From Halobacillus campisalis (GTDB lineage Bacteria; Bacillota; Bacilli; Bacillales; Halobacillaceae): a stretch of 64,000 nucleotides of DNA. Positions within the stretch are counted from its first letter, which is position 1. Each line of letters opens with the position of its first letter. Under the pieces are notes generated by a model. The model did not search any database. It was not told the DNA's origin and was given only the letters and a program-made list of their open reading frames with translations. The stretch covers positions 183,198-247,197 of the forward strand of contig NZ_JAPVRC010000006.1 in NCBI RefSeq assembly GCF_030345335.1, written 5' to 3'. Of the stretch, positions 54,116-63,034 are shown one piece after another. Made by a program: the position numbers and the translations under genes.

Positions 54116-54958
54116 TCAGCTTTCTTTTTTTTCAATATAAACTTGATGAGGAAATGGTATTTCGATTCCAGCTTCATCTAAGGCCTCTTTCATCGCTTTC
54201 CTAAGATCCCGCTCTACTCCCCACTGCTCCATATTTTCTGTTTTTCCTAAAATACGGATCACAACGTCTGAACTCCCAAGACTTTGTACACCAAGTACAT
54301 CTGGACCTTCTTTAAAACGTGGATCCATTGCAAATTCATCTGCAACTTTTTTAAGAACGTCTAAAGCATGATCAATATTCTCATCATAAGAGATGCCGAT
54401 ATCCACAAGAGCCCGCATGTTTCCTCGGGAATGATTACTTACTCCTGCAATATTCCTATTGGGGATAAAATTAAGCGTGCCATCAAAACTTCTGATTTTT
54501 GTTGTTCGGATGCCTACTTCTTCTACGATTCCATCATAACCGCCCGCTGTTACATAATCATCTACTTCAATTTGTCTTTCTAGAAGCAGGAAGAACCCTG
54601 TCACTATGTCGGATACAAGCCCTTGAGCACCAAAACCTATGGCTAAACCAATGATACCAGCTCCGGCAAGAAGTGGACCGATATCGATATTTACAGCGCC
54701 TAACAGCATAATAATTAAAATAAAAAGAAGGATATAAGAAAATACATTCACAGATAATTTTTCTAATGTTTTCGTACGGCTCTCTGTGAGCTTTCTCTGT
54801 TTCCCCATTTTATATATTGCAGTACTTATGGCCTTTTTTCCTATAGGGCCGATAATAGCGAAAGCAATAAGGATGACAAGGATTTTCAAGCCCCCAGTAA
54901 TTAACCATTCAACAAGTATCGTCGGGTTAAAATCAAACCCTTCTTCAAATAAATTCAT
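54116..54958 (-). CDS. ykuT: Small-conductance mechanosensitive channel (MscS family)
   Basis: MscS-type osmotic release channel, 280 aa, equivalent to B. subtilis YkuT. Three TM helices; the pore-lining third helix is the Gly/Ala-rich GPLLAGAGIIGLAIGFGAQGLVSD. The beta domain carries VDDYVTAGGYDGIVEEVGIRTTKIRSFDG. It protects cells on dilution, relevant for a halophile. A frame opens at 54979, but AGAGGAG precedes the ATG at 54958. Confidence 0.93.
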   Translation of the reverse strand: MNLFEEGFDFNPTILVEWLITGGLKILVILIAFAIIGPIGKKAISTAIYKMGKQRKLTESRTKTLEKLSVNVFSYILLFILIIMLLGAVNIDIGPLLAGAGIIGLAIGFGAQGLVSDIVTGFFLLLERQIEVDDYVTAGGYDGIVEEVGIRTTKIRSFDGTLNFIPNRNIAGVSNHSRGNMRALVDIGISYDENIDHALDVLKKVADEFAMDPRFKEGPDVLGVQSLGSSDVVIRILGKTENMEQWGVERDLRKAMKEALDEAGIEIPFPHQVYIEKKES

Positions 54959-55181
54959 AGACAAGCTCCTCTCCGGCAAAATGTTTCATGAATATCATAG
55001 CGGAAAGAGGAGGGTATTTTCAATAAATACCTTGTATTATGTCTGTTTATGTCGTAATTACGTGCATATAAATTTACATTCTAGATAGAATCATGTTTAA
55101 TGGATAATAGTGTTGTGTATATTAAGTAGTGTGTTCGAATGATTTTTTGTAACTCTAGATTAAATTAATTTTTATTAAACA

Positions 55182-55210
55182 TTGACTACAATCTTATATC
55201 TCGTTATACT
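55182..55210 (+). promoter_or_regulatory. Sigma-A promoter of the peroxiredoxin gene
   Basis: TTGACT (55182-55187), exact 17-base spacer, TATACT (55205-55210); each box one base from consensus. Start of transcription near 55217, about 54 bases before the coding sequence. Confidence 0.8.
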
Positions 55211-55217
55211 ATGGCTT

Positions 55218-55236
55218 GAGATTGATAATCATTGTT
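55218..55236 (+). promoter_or_regulatory. Candidate Fur/PerR-type operator
   Basis: GAGATTGATAATCATTGTT matches the classical Fur box GATAATGATAATCATTATC at 15 of 19 positions; the 7-1-7 core is TGATAAT-C-ATTGTTG. It begins at the expected transcription start of the peroxiredoxin gene, where binding would repress. Fur and PerR boxes differ by a base or so, and the left half is closer to Fur. Confidence 0.5.
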
Positions 55237-55270
55237 GAATAATGCAGTAAAACATATGGAGGGATTCTAA

Positions 55271-55813
55271 ATGGCAGAACGTATGGTAGCAAAACAAGCA
55301 CCACGCTTCGAGATGGACGCAGTACTTTCTAACAAAGAATTTGGTAAGGTTTCACTCGAAGAAAATATGAAAAATGACAAGTGGACAGTACTATTTTTCT
55401 ATCCAATGGATTTCACATTCGTATGTCCGACTGAAATCACTTCCCTTTCAGATCGCTTTGACGAATTCGAAGATCTTGACGCTGAAGTGATCGGGGTATC
55501 AACAGATACGATTCACACGCACTTAGCTTGGATCAACACTGGCCGCGATGAAAATGGCCTTGGAGATCTTGAATACGCTCTTGCAGCAGATACAAATCAC
55601 CAAGTAGCAAAAGACTACGGTGTTCTTGTAGAAGATGAAGGTGTAGCTCTTCGTGGTTTATTCATCATCAGCCCAGAAGGTGAACTGCAATATCAGGTCG
55701 TTAACCACAACAATATCGGCCGTGACGTTGATGAAACACTTCGTGTGCTTCAAGCACTACAAACTGGTGGACTTTGCCCGGCAAACTGGAAGCCAGGTCA
55801 AGAAACTCTTTAA
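55271..55813 (+). CDS. ykuU: 2-Cys peroxiredoxin YkuU/AhpA
   Basis: Thiol peroxidase reducing hydrogen and organic peroxides, 180 aa. Peroxidatic Cys52 in DFTFVCPTEI and resolving Cys169 in GGLCPANWKPG identify a typical 2-Cys enzyme of the AhpC/Prx1 type; in B. subtilis YkuU (AhpA) has a role in biofilm cells. Codon use is unusually uniform, suggesting high expression, which fits the strong promoter. The thiol-disulfide protein YkuV follows after a terminator. Confidence 0.95.
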   Translation: MAERMVAKQAPRFEMDAVLSNKEFGKVSLEENMKNDKWTVLFFYPMDFTFVCPTEITSLSDRFDEFEDLDAEVIGVSTDTIHTHLAWINTGRDENGLGDLEYALAADTNHQVAKDYGVLVEDEGVALRGLFIISPEGELQYQVVNHNNIGRDVDETLRVLQALQTGGLCPANWKPGQETL

Positions 55814-55827
55814 TTCAATATGTTAAC

Positions 55828-55857
55828 AGGTCTAACCGCTGTGTTAGACCTTTTTTT
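55828..55857 (+). terminator. Terminator of ykuU
   Basis: Stem AGGTCTAAC / GTTAGACCT, 6-base loop, T7. Confidence 0.92.
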
Positions 55858-55889
55858 CCATTACTTCTCATGAATAAGGAGGAATTACT

Positions 55890-56342
55890 GTGAAATTAAG
55901 AACACCAATGCCAGAACTTCCTGAAGCTACTAAGTGGTATAATAGTGACGCTCTCACAAAAGAAGATCTTGTAGGTTCTAAACCGACGTTGATCCATTTC
56001 TGGTCCGTCAGCTGCGGTCTTTGTAAGGAAGCTATGCCGAACGTAAACGAGTTCAGAGATGAATACAGTGACGACTTGAATGTGATTGCTGTCCATATGC
56101 CTCGTTCAGAGAAGGATTTGGATTTAAATCAAATTAAAGAAGTTGCTGATGAGCATGGGATTACTCAACCTATTTATGTAGATAATGAGCACGCTTTGAC
56201 CGATGCTTTTGAAAATCAATATGTACCTGCGTACTATGTATTTGATGAAGAAGGCAATCTGCGTCATTTCCAAGCAGGTGGCGGTGGCATGAAAATGCTC
56301 CGTAAACGTGTGAACCGAGTTTTAGGCGTAAATCAAAAATAA
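55890..56342 (+). CDS. ykuV: Thioredoxin-like thiol-disulfide protein YkuV
   Basis: Cytoplasmic thioredoxin-fold protein, 150 aa, with active site C42-G-L-C45 (FWSVSCGLCKEAMP) and the cis-Pro segment NQYVPAYYVFDEEG. It matches B. subtilis YkuV, a thiol-disulfide oxidoreductase beside the peroxiredoxin gene, and may reduce it; that partnership is inferred. No signal peptide. AAGGAGG precedes the GTG start. Confidence 0.92.
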   Translation: MKLRTPMPELPEATKWYNSDALTKEDLVGSKPTLIHFWSVSCGLCKEAMPNVNEFRDEYSDDLNVIAVHMPRSEKDLDLNQIKEVADEHGITQPIYVDNEHALTDAFENQYVPAYYVFDEEGNLRHFQAGGGGMKMLRKRVNRVLGVNQK

Positions 56343-56347
56343 AACGA

Positions 56348-56378
56348 AACAGCCTCATTTTTGAGGCTGTTTTTTTTT
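56348..56378 (+). terminator. Terminator of ykuV
   Basis: AACAGCCTC / GAGGCTGTT with a 5-base loop and T8-rich tail. Confidence 0.93.
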
Positions 56379-56502
56379 GCAATTTAACTATGTATAACTA
56401 AATATTTTTTCCTGAATTTTAAAAATATTGGTCAAATAGGTGGAAAAATATTTCGATACCCGATATATTAATACATACGGAAAAGTTAAGGGAGGGACGC
56501 AT

Positions 56503-58260
56503 GTGGATGTATTTAAGAAATTGAAACCGTTTTATTGGCCATTTAAGTCATTTTTCATCTGGTCCGTGTTTTCACTAATATTTGTAACTGCGATCACATT
56601 AGTTTACCCGATCATTTTGAAAGTTACGATAGATGATGTTGTTATGAAGGAAAGGTATAATTTGATCCCTTATATTTGCTCTGTTTTTATCTTATTAATG
56701 ATCGTAAAGGGATTCGCTACATATTTTCATCAGTATCTGGGGGAATATTTCGGTATCAAATCAGTATATGTCTTGCGGGATGAGCTTTACAAGAAGCTGC
56801 AGAGACTTCCGTTCCGTTATTACGATAACGCAAAAACTGGCGATATCATGTCCCGACTCACTGCAGATGTAGAGGGTTTCCGTTTCTTCTTATCGATGGG
56901 ATTCTCAGAGTTGATTAGAATTGTTTTGTTAATCGTCATCAGTTTAAGTGTGATGTTTTATTTTTCAGTACCTCTGGCTCTCGTCACAATGGCAGCGATG
57001 CCTTTCTTAGGTATTGTCGTGTACAAATTCGATCGTAAAGTACACCCTGCTTTTCGTAGGATTAGAAAATCGTTTGGTAAGCTGAACACGAGAGTTCAGG
57101 AAAATATAAGCGGGATGAACACGGTAAAATCTCTCTCCAGAGAAGACTTTGAAGTAGGACGTTTTCTTGATAGAAGCAGTCATTATCGTGATAACTACGT
57201 AAATACTTCAAATATATGGGCCAAGTATTTTCCATTAATGGAGTTTATAGGTAACGTTTGTGTAGTAGCTCTCTTGGCTTTTGGAGGATATTTAGTTATA
57301 AATGGCTCTCTGCTTCTTGGTGAGCTTGTCGCCTTCTTTAGCCTGGTATGGTATATTCTCGGTCCGTTGATGAATTTAGGATTTATCATTAATTTATTTT
57401 CCCAAGCCAAAGCTTCTGGTGAACGCCTCCTGGAGATTTTAGAAGCCCATGAAGATATTCAAGAAAAAGATGGGGCGGTCATTCAGGACCGTCTAAAGGG
57501 TCATGTTACTTTCGAAAATGTCACACTGACTTATTCAAAGGACGATGATTCTGCATTGAAAGAAATCAATTTCGATGCCCCTCCTGGTAAAACAATCGGA
57601 CTGATAGGCTCAACCGGTTCAGGTAAAACGAGTATCACTCAATTGATCACCAGGTTTTATGAGCCTGAAAAAGGAAAGGTTCTTATTGATCATAGGCCGG
57701 TAGATGACTATGGGCTGAAAACTTTGCGTAAAAATATTGGATTTGTTTTGCAGGAGTCGTTTCTTTTTTCTACGACGATTCAAGAGAACATTTCATACGG
57801 CAACCCTGATGCTACACTAGAAGATGTGAAAGCAGCCGCTAAAAGAGCCCAGGCTCATGAGTTTATCATGGATATGCCTGACGGATATAACACACTTTTA
57901 GGGGAGCGCGGTATGGGCTTATCCGGTGGTCAGAAACAGAGGATTGCCATTGCAAGGGCTATATTAATCGATCCGGCTATCCTAGTCCTCGATGACGCTA
58001 CCTCAGCAGTAGATATGGAAACAGAATTTAAAATACAGAAGGCATTAAAAGAAGTAATGGAAGGAAGAACAACATTTATTATCGCTCATCGGATATCCTC
58101 TTTAAAGCATGCTGATGAAATCTTGGTACTTGAAGATGGAGAGGTAGTAGAACGAGGTGTTCACGATGAATTATTAGTAAATGGCGGACCTTATCAAAGA
58201 ATTTACGATATACAGTATCAAGACAAAGAAGCTATCTTAAATTCAACAAACATGTTATGA
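56503..58260 (+). CDS. yknU: ABC exporter half YknU
   Basis: Type IV ABC exporter half-transporter with six TM helices (about 1-320) and a C-terminal ATPase domain: Walker A GSTGSGKTS, signature LSGGQ, Walker B VLDDATS. The Walker B catalytic Glu is replaced by Asp, marking a degenerate ATP site. From the GTG at 56503 (after GGGAGG) it has 585 aa, the length of B. subtilis YknU. It forms a heterodimer with the next gene's product, 16 bases downstream. Substrate unknown, possibly a drug, lipid or peptide. Confidence 0.88.
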   Translation: MDVFKKLKPFYWPFKSFFIWSVFSLIFVTAITLVYPIILKVTIDDVVMKERYNLIPYICSVFILLMIVKGFATYFHQYLGEYFGIKSVYVLRDELYKKLQRLPFRYYDNAKTGDIMSRLTADVEGFRFFLSMGFSELIRIVLLIVISLSVMFYFSVPLALVTMAAMPFLGIVVYKFDRKVHPAFRRIRKSFGKLNTRVQENISGMNTVKSLSREDFEVGRFLDRSSHYRDNYVNTSNIWAKYFPLMEFIGNVCVVALLAFGGYLVINGSLLLGELVAFFSLVWYILGPLMNLGFIINLFSQAKASGERLLEILEAHEDIQEKDGAVIQDRLKGHVTFENVTLTYSKDDDSALKEINFDAPPGKTIGLIGSTGSGKTSITQLITRFYEPEKGKVLIDHRPVDDYGLKTLRKNIGFVLQESFLFSTTIQENISYGNPDATLEDVKAAAKRAQAHEFIMDMPDGYNTLLGERGMGLSGGQKQRIAIARAILIDPAILVLDDATSAVDMETEFKIQKALKEVMEGRTTFIIAHRISSLKHADEILVLEDGEVVERGVHDELLVNGGPYQRIYDIQYQDKEAILNSTNML

Positions 58261-58276
58261 ATAGGAGGGATGATCG

Positions 58277-60109
58277 ATGGCTAGGAAACCGAAACATGTC
58301 CCTGAAACGACTAAACACTTGGACCGTTTTAAATATACACAGGATCAGGCCATAGAGAAGCCTTTCAACTGGGCTCAAATGACTAGGTTATTACGTTACG
58401 TGAAACCTTATTGGAAAAAGCTTCTTCCTATTTCTATTATCGCAATGCTCATAGCGACCATCGTTCGATTGATAGTGCCTATTCTTATAGGGAGAGTAGC
58501 GATCGATGTCGCTATTGCTGACGGAAATACAAATTTATTAATCCAGCTTGTGGTAGGAATAGCGATTATGTATTTATTGAGTTATATAGCTAATATGCTG
58601 AGGATCAAATATGTCAATATCCTCGGACAGAATGTCATTTACGATTTAAGAGAACATTTATTTTCTCATGTACAGAAACTTTCCCATAAGTTTTTTGACA
58701 ATCGATCAGCCGGATCGATTTTAGTTCGGATCATGAACGATATTAATTCTCTCCAAGAGCTTTTTACCAATGGTATCATCAACTTGCTCATGGATATCGT
58801 TATGCTTACGGGAATTATTGTCATCCTATTTGCTCTTAGTCCTAAGCTTGCTTTGGCAATTCTAGTCATCATGCCGTTGATGTTTTATATTTCTACCAAG
58901 CTTCGCAGAAATATAAGACGCTCTTGGCAGGATGTGAGAATACAGCAATCTAAGCTGAACTCTCATTTGAATGAAAGCCTGCAGGGAGTAAGAATCACTC
59001 AATCTTTTTCTCAGGAACGTGAAAACAGTGAGTATTTTGACGGGGTTAATTCGGAAAATTTTGAAGCGTGGAACGTAGCTACGCGAAAAAGTGCTATGTT
59101 TCGTCCATTTGTAGAAATGAGTAATGCAATAGGTACCGTAATATTAGTAGCTTACGGTGCATTTCTAATCCTTCAGGGCGATATAACGAGTGGTACATTT
59201 GTTACGTTTGCTTTCTTCATAGGCATGTTCTGGGAGCCGATTTCAAGGCTTGGACAAATGTATAATCAATTGTTAATGGCGATGGCTGCTTCTGAACGAA
59301 TTTTTGAGTTCCTAGATGAGAAACCGAATGTGAAAGAATTGGAAAATGCAAAGGAAATCAAGGATATGAAAGGGAACATTAAATTTGACAATGTACAGTT
59401 CGCTTATGATGAAAAACGTATAGCACTTCATGATATAAACCTTGAAATGAAACAAGGTGAAACCGTTGCGTTGGTAGGACATACAGGTTCGGGTAAATCA
59501 ACAATCGCAAATTTAATCAGTCGTTTTTACGACCCGACAAAAGGCAGTGTGAAAATTGACGGAGTGGATTTGAAAGACGCAACGATTGACAGCGTAAGGC
59601 AGCAAATCAGCGTTGTCCTTCAGGATACATTCATTTTCTCGGGGACAATTATGGAAAACATAAGGTTTGGGCGTCCAGACGCTTCAGATGAAGAAGTGAT
59701 AGAAGCAGCAAAAGTGGTAGGCGCAGATGAGTTTATACAACGCTTAAACTCTGGTTATGAAACGGAAGTAGAGGAGAGAGGAAGTATTCTATCTGCAGGA
59801 GAACGTCAGCTGCTCTCCTTCGCAAGGGCTTTACTAGCTGATCCTCGTATTTTGATTCTGGATGAAGCCACGGCCAGTATTGATACGGAAACGGAAATGA
59901 AAATCCAGGAGGCTTTAGGGCTTTTATTGGAGGGAAGGACTGCTATTATCATTGCCCACCGACTTTCAACGATCAGGGAAGCTGATACAATATACGTACT
60001 AGAGAATGGGCGAATTTTAGAATATGGATCTCATAGTGAATTAATGGAGAAAAAAGGAGAATATTTCGAATTAGTAAAAGCCCAATTTCAAATGTTAGAT
60101 GCTATTTAA
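58277..60109 (+). CDS. yknV: ABC exporter half YknV
   Basis: Partner half-transporter, 610 aa, with a hydrophilic N-terminal extension of about 45 residues, six TM helices and an ATPase domain: Walker A GHTGSGKST, altered signature LSAGE (usual LSGGQ), canonical Walker B ILDEATA and switch His in IIAHRLS. The altered signature faces the degenerate site of YknU, so the pair has one working and one weak ATP site, the normal layout of heterodimeric exporters. Starts after AGGAGGGATG. Confidence 0.88.
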   Translation: MARKPKHVPETTKHLDRFKYTQDQAIEKPFNWAQMTRLLRYVKPYWKKLLPISIIAMLIATIVRLIVPILIGRVAIDVAIADGNTNLLIQLVVGIAIMYLLSYIANMLRIKYVNILGQNVIYDLREHLFSHVQKLSHKFFDNRSAGSILVRIMNDINSLQELFTNGIINLLMDIVMLTGIIVILFALSPKLALAILVIMPLMFYISTKLRRNIRRSWQDVRIQQSKLNSHLNESLQGVRITQSFSQERENSEYFDGVNSENFEAWNVATRKSAMFRPFVEMSNAIGTVILVAYGAFLILQGDITSGTFVTFAFFIGMFWEPISRLGQMYNQLLMAMAASERIFEFLDEKPNVKELENAKEIKDMKGNIKFDNVQFAYDEKRIALHDINLEMKQGETVALVGHTGSGKSTIANLISRFYDPTKGSVKIDGVDLKDATIDSVRQQISVVLQDTFIFSGTIMENIRFGRPDASDEEVIEAAKVVGADEFIQRLNSGYETEVEERGSILSAGERQLLSFARALLADPRILILDEATASIDTETEMKIQEALGLLLEGRTAIIIAHRLSTIREADTIYVLENGRILEYGSHSELMEKKGEYFELVKAQFQMLDAI

Positions 60110-60110
60110 T

Positions 60111-60141
60111 AAAAAATGCCGCTCTTTGCGGCATTTTTTTT
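60111..60141 (+). terminator. Terminator of yknUV
   Basis: AAAAATGCCGC / GCGGCATTTTT, 5-base loop, T8. Confidence 0.95.
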
Positions 60142-60234
60142 ATCTTTTTGTGGTATGGACTTATATTAGTATGTCTCTAAACAAAATTGTAGACTCCTTT
60201 TGAAGGGCATTGTACAATGAATCTTATAAGTAGA

Positions 60235-60252
60235 TTGTGAAGTTTGTCACAA
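60235..60252. promoter_or_regulatory. Rex/Fnr-type operator upstream of cydAB
   Basis: TTGTGAAGTTTGTCACAA. It matches the Rex operator TTGTGAA-N4-TTCACAA at 13 of 14 defined positions and also contains a perfect Fnr/Crp-type TGTGA-N6-TCACA. A second half-site TTGTGA is at 60293-60298. In B. subtilis Rex represses cytochrome bd genes when NADH is low. The site lies about 310 bases before cydA in a 451-base gap (60110-60560) holding no gene. Confidence 0.65.
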
Positions 60253-60560
60253 AATCGTCATTCGTAGCTGCAATATAGAAGGTTGTGACGTTTTATAATA
60301 AGAAAGTGGTTTTCTTTATACAGAAAGATCTGTTAAATCTAAATTTTGATTTATTCAAATAAAATTGCCTGATCTGGAAGAACGGTTTAGTTGCTATAGT
60401 TAGGAAGTAATAGGGGGGAGCGGGTTATTCCTGCGATCTGTCCACACTTACTAAATCGTTATGACTGTTATTCGTTACAACTGTCTTATTATTGAATAAC
60501 TCTCTTATGAGAAATCTCAACCACGTTTAACATAGCTAATCGTAAAAGGGGGATATTATT

Positions 60561-61919
60561 ATGTTTTTTGAAGATAGCGTCATGATGAGCCGATTACTCA
60601 CCTCTTTGACTTTAATATTTCATGTTATATTTGCCACAGTAGGGGTCGGTATACCTATAATGATATCAATTGCTGAGTTCATAGGAATTAAAAAAAATGA
60701 CCGTCATTTGCAGTTACTTGCTCGCAGGTGGACGAGGGGGATGACTGTCACCATTGCGGTCGGTGTTGTTACAGGAACAGCGATTGGACTTCAGCTTTCA
60801 TTATTATGGCCGAATTTTATGCGGCTGGCTGGAAATGTCATTGCCCTTCCATTATTTATGGAAGTCTTCGCTTTCTTTTTTGAAGCCATCTTTCTAGGTA
60901 TATATCTTTATACTTGGGATCGTTTCAAAAAGCCTATTTATCACTGGTTTCTCTCTATACCGATTATTATTGGATCGACTCTATCAGCGTTTTTTATTAC
61001 GACAGTGAATTCATTTATGAACACACCTCGAGGTTTTGAAATGGATGGGGGTAATGTAACAAATATTAACCCTTTAGAAGCGATGTTCAACCCTGCTACA
61101 CCCACAAAAGTGTTCCATGTTGTTGCTTCCGCATATTTAACGTCTGCAGCTATACTTGCAACAATTGCAGCGATAATCATACTTTTCCGAAAAGGGTCTG
61201 AGTACCATACTAAAGCTTTGAAACTAACTGTTACAGCAACATTCATATTTGCGATAATGACTGCAATTGCAGGTGATTTATCTGCCAAGTTTTTAGCTGA
61301 ACATCAGCCGGAAAAGTTAGCGGCAGGTGAGTGGCATTTTGAGACTGAGGTAGGCGCTGATCTCATATTATTCGGCTCATTGAATGAAGAAAATGAAGTG
61401 GAGAATGCCATTAGAATACCAAAAGCCTTAAGCTTTCTTGCCTATGGTGATTTTAATGCAGAGGTTGAAGGGCTTAATGAAACACCAGCAGACGAACAGC
61501 CTCCGTTATGGATACACTATATGTTTGATTTAATGGTGTCTATAGGGTTTTATATGCTTGGCATTTCTGCATTGTACCTTCTTTTCTGGAAGGTTAAGAA
61601 ATGGAATGAGGAAAATAAATGGCTGTTATGGGCCATAGCAGCTGGCGGCCCGCTCTCTATGCTCGCTATAGAGTTTGGCTGGATCTTTGCAGAAGAAGGA
61701 CGGCAGCCATGGATACTAAGAGGTATCATGACGGTGGCGGAAGGCGCGACTACTTCGGATCATGTCGGTCTTATGTTCATACTGTTTATTGGACTCTACA
61801 CGGTTCTTGGTGCCGGCTGTTTAGTAGTATTACGTAAAATGTTCAAAGATCACCCAGCTGAAGCAGAATTTGAATCACGCTATCCGGAGGCAGCAGCTAC
61901 AAAGGAGGTTGACGAGTAA
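60561..61919 (+). CDS. cydA: Cytochrome bd-type quinol oxidase subunit I
   Basis: Membrane haem subunit of a bd-type terminal oxidase that reduces O2 with quinol, 452 aa. Haem ligands are recognised as His21 (IFHVIFATVG) and His186 (KVFHVVASAY), with the later Met region; the GRQPW motif is present. The periplasmic Q-loop after GDLSAKF is short. The sequence resembles B. subtilis YthA as well as CydA; the two cannot be separated by eye. The stop overlaps the cydB start by one base (TAATG). Confidence 0.92.
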   Translation: MFFEDSVMMSRLLTSLTLIFHVIFATVGVGIPIMISIAEFIGIKKNDRHLQLLARRWTRGMTVTIAVGVVTGTAIGLQLSLLWPNFMRLAGNVIALPLFMEVFAFFFEAIFLGIYLYTWDRFKKPIYHWFLSIPIIIGSTLSAFFITTVNSFMNTPRGFEMDGGNVTNINPLEAMFNPATPTKVFHVVASAYLTSAAILATIAAIIILFRKGSEYHTKALKLTVTATFIFAIMTAIAGDLSAKFLAEHQPEKLAAGEWHFETEVGADLILFGSLNEENEVENAIRIPKALSFLAYGDFNAEVEGLNETPADEQPPLWIHYMFDLMVSIGFYMLGISALYLLFWKVKKWNEENKWLLWAIAAGGPLSMLAIEFGWIFAEEGRQPWILRGIMTVAEGATTSDHVGLMFILFIGLYTVLGAGCLVVLRKMFKDHPAEAEFESRYPEAAATKEVDE

Positions 61920-62932
61920 TGGGCTATGAGTATATAGGAATTACGGTCCTTTGGCTTTTCCTTTATGGATATTTAATCGTCGCCTCTATTGATTTTGGTG
62001 CAGGTTTCTTCGCTTATTATGCTAAAATCACGAAAAAAGATCATATTATAAATCAATTAATTTCAAGATATCTTTCTCCTGTATGGGAAGTAACGAACGT
62101 ATTTTTCGTGTTTTTCTTCGTGGGGATCGTTGGGTTCTTTCCAGATTCAGCTTATTATTATGGACAAGCCCTCCTAATCCCTGGTAGTATAGCGATTGTA
62201 TTGTTGGCGATACGTGGTTCGTTCTACGCGTTTGAAAACTATGGATTTAAAAACAATCACCTCTATATGTTTCTCTATGGTGCAACCGGATTATTAATTC
62301 CTGCCTCTTTATCGACAACACTTACGATTTCTGAAGGTGGTTTTATAGAAGAAACAGCAAATGGAGTTACGTTGTTATATGGGGAACTGTTTACGAGCCC
62401 CTATTCTTGGAGTGTAGTTTTTCTTGCAATTGTCTCAGTTTTATATATAAGCTCGATGTTTTTAACATATTACGCTAATAGGGCTAATGACCATTCAGCG
62501 CTTGCCCTGGTTAGGAAGTACGCGCTTTTTTGGAGTTCACCTACAATTATTGCAAGTATGACTACATTCATCGCGTTAAGTCAGCATAATCCAGAACACT
62601 TTCAAAAGGCTATAGATTTATGGTGGATGTTCGGACTATCAGTGGCATTTTTTATGATCGCTTTGTTCCTTGTCTACGTCGGTAAATATTACGGCTGGGC
62701 ATTTATAGCTGTCATGTTCCAATTCTTCTTTGCTTTCTTTGGATATGGCGCTTCTCATTTGCCTTATATCCTGCAGCCATATATAACAATCTCAAGTGGA
62801 GTGACGAACGAAACAATGGCAATTACCTTGATTACTGTGTTCATTGCAGGGTTACTACTGCTTGTTCCATCATTAATTTTGTTAATGAGATTGTTTCTAT
62901 TTGATGCTGAATACGTTAAAGGTAAAAAGTAG
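61919..62932 (+). CDS. cydB: Cytochrome bd-type quinol oxidase subunit II
   Basis: Partner subunit of 337 aa with about eight to nine TM helices. N-terminal YLIVASIDFGAGFFAYYA and the SPVWEVTNVFFVFFFVG segment are typical of CydB/YthB. Translation is coupled to cydA. The assembly ABC transporter CydCD does not follow; the yknUV genes upstream are a different exporter, so cydCD, if present, lie elsewhere. Confidence 0.92.
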   Translation: MGYEYIGITVLWLFLYGYLIVASIDFGAGFFAYYAKITKKDHIINQLISRYLSPVWEVTNVFFVFFFVGIVGFFPDSAYYYGQALLIPGSIAIVLLAIRGSFYAFENYGFKNNHLYMFLYGATGLLIPASLSTTLTISEGGFIEETANGVTLLYGELFTSPYSWSVVFLAIVSVLYISSMFLTYYANRANDHSALALVRKYALFWSSPTIIASMTTFIALSQHNPEHFQKAIDLWWMFGLSVAFFMIALFLVYVGKYYGWAFIAVMFQFFFAFFGYGASHLPYILQPYITISSGVTNETMAITLITVFIAGLLLLVPSLILLMRLFLFDAEYVKGKK

Positions 62933-62968
62933 AGAGAAGAGTAAAATCTTTTCTCTGCTTTTTTTTGT
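62933..62968 (+). terminator. Terminator of cydAB
   Basis: AGAGAAGA pairs with TCTTTTCTCT (bulge), followed by GC and T8. Confidence 0.75.
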
Positions 62969-63034
62969 GTTTCATTCATGAAACTGTGATAAAATATCTT
63001 TAGATTTTATTGTGTTTTTTTGGAGGCTATATTA

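Noticed and set aside
60326..60356. GATCTGTTAAAT...TTATTCAAATAA resembling the arm of the MITE-like element
   Set aside because: Similarity stops after a short AT-rich stretch, with no partner inverted repeat nearby.
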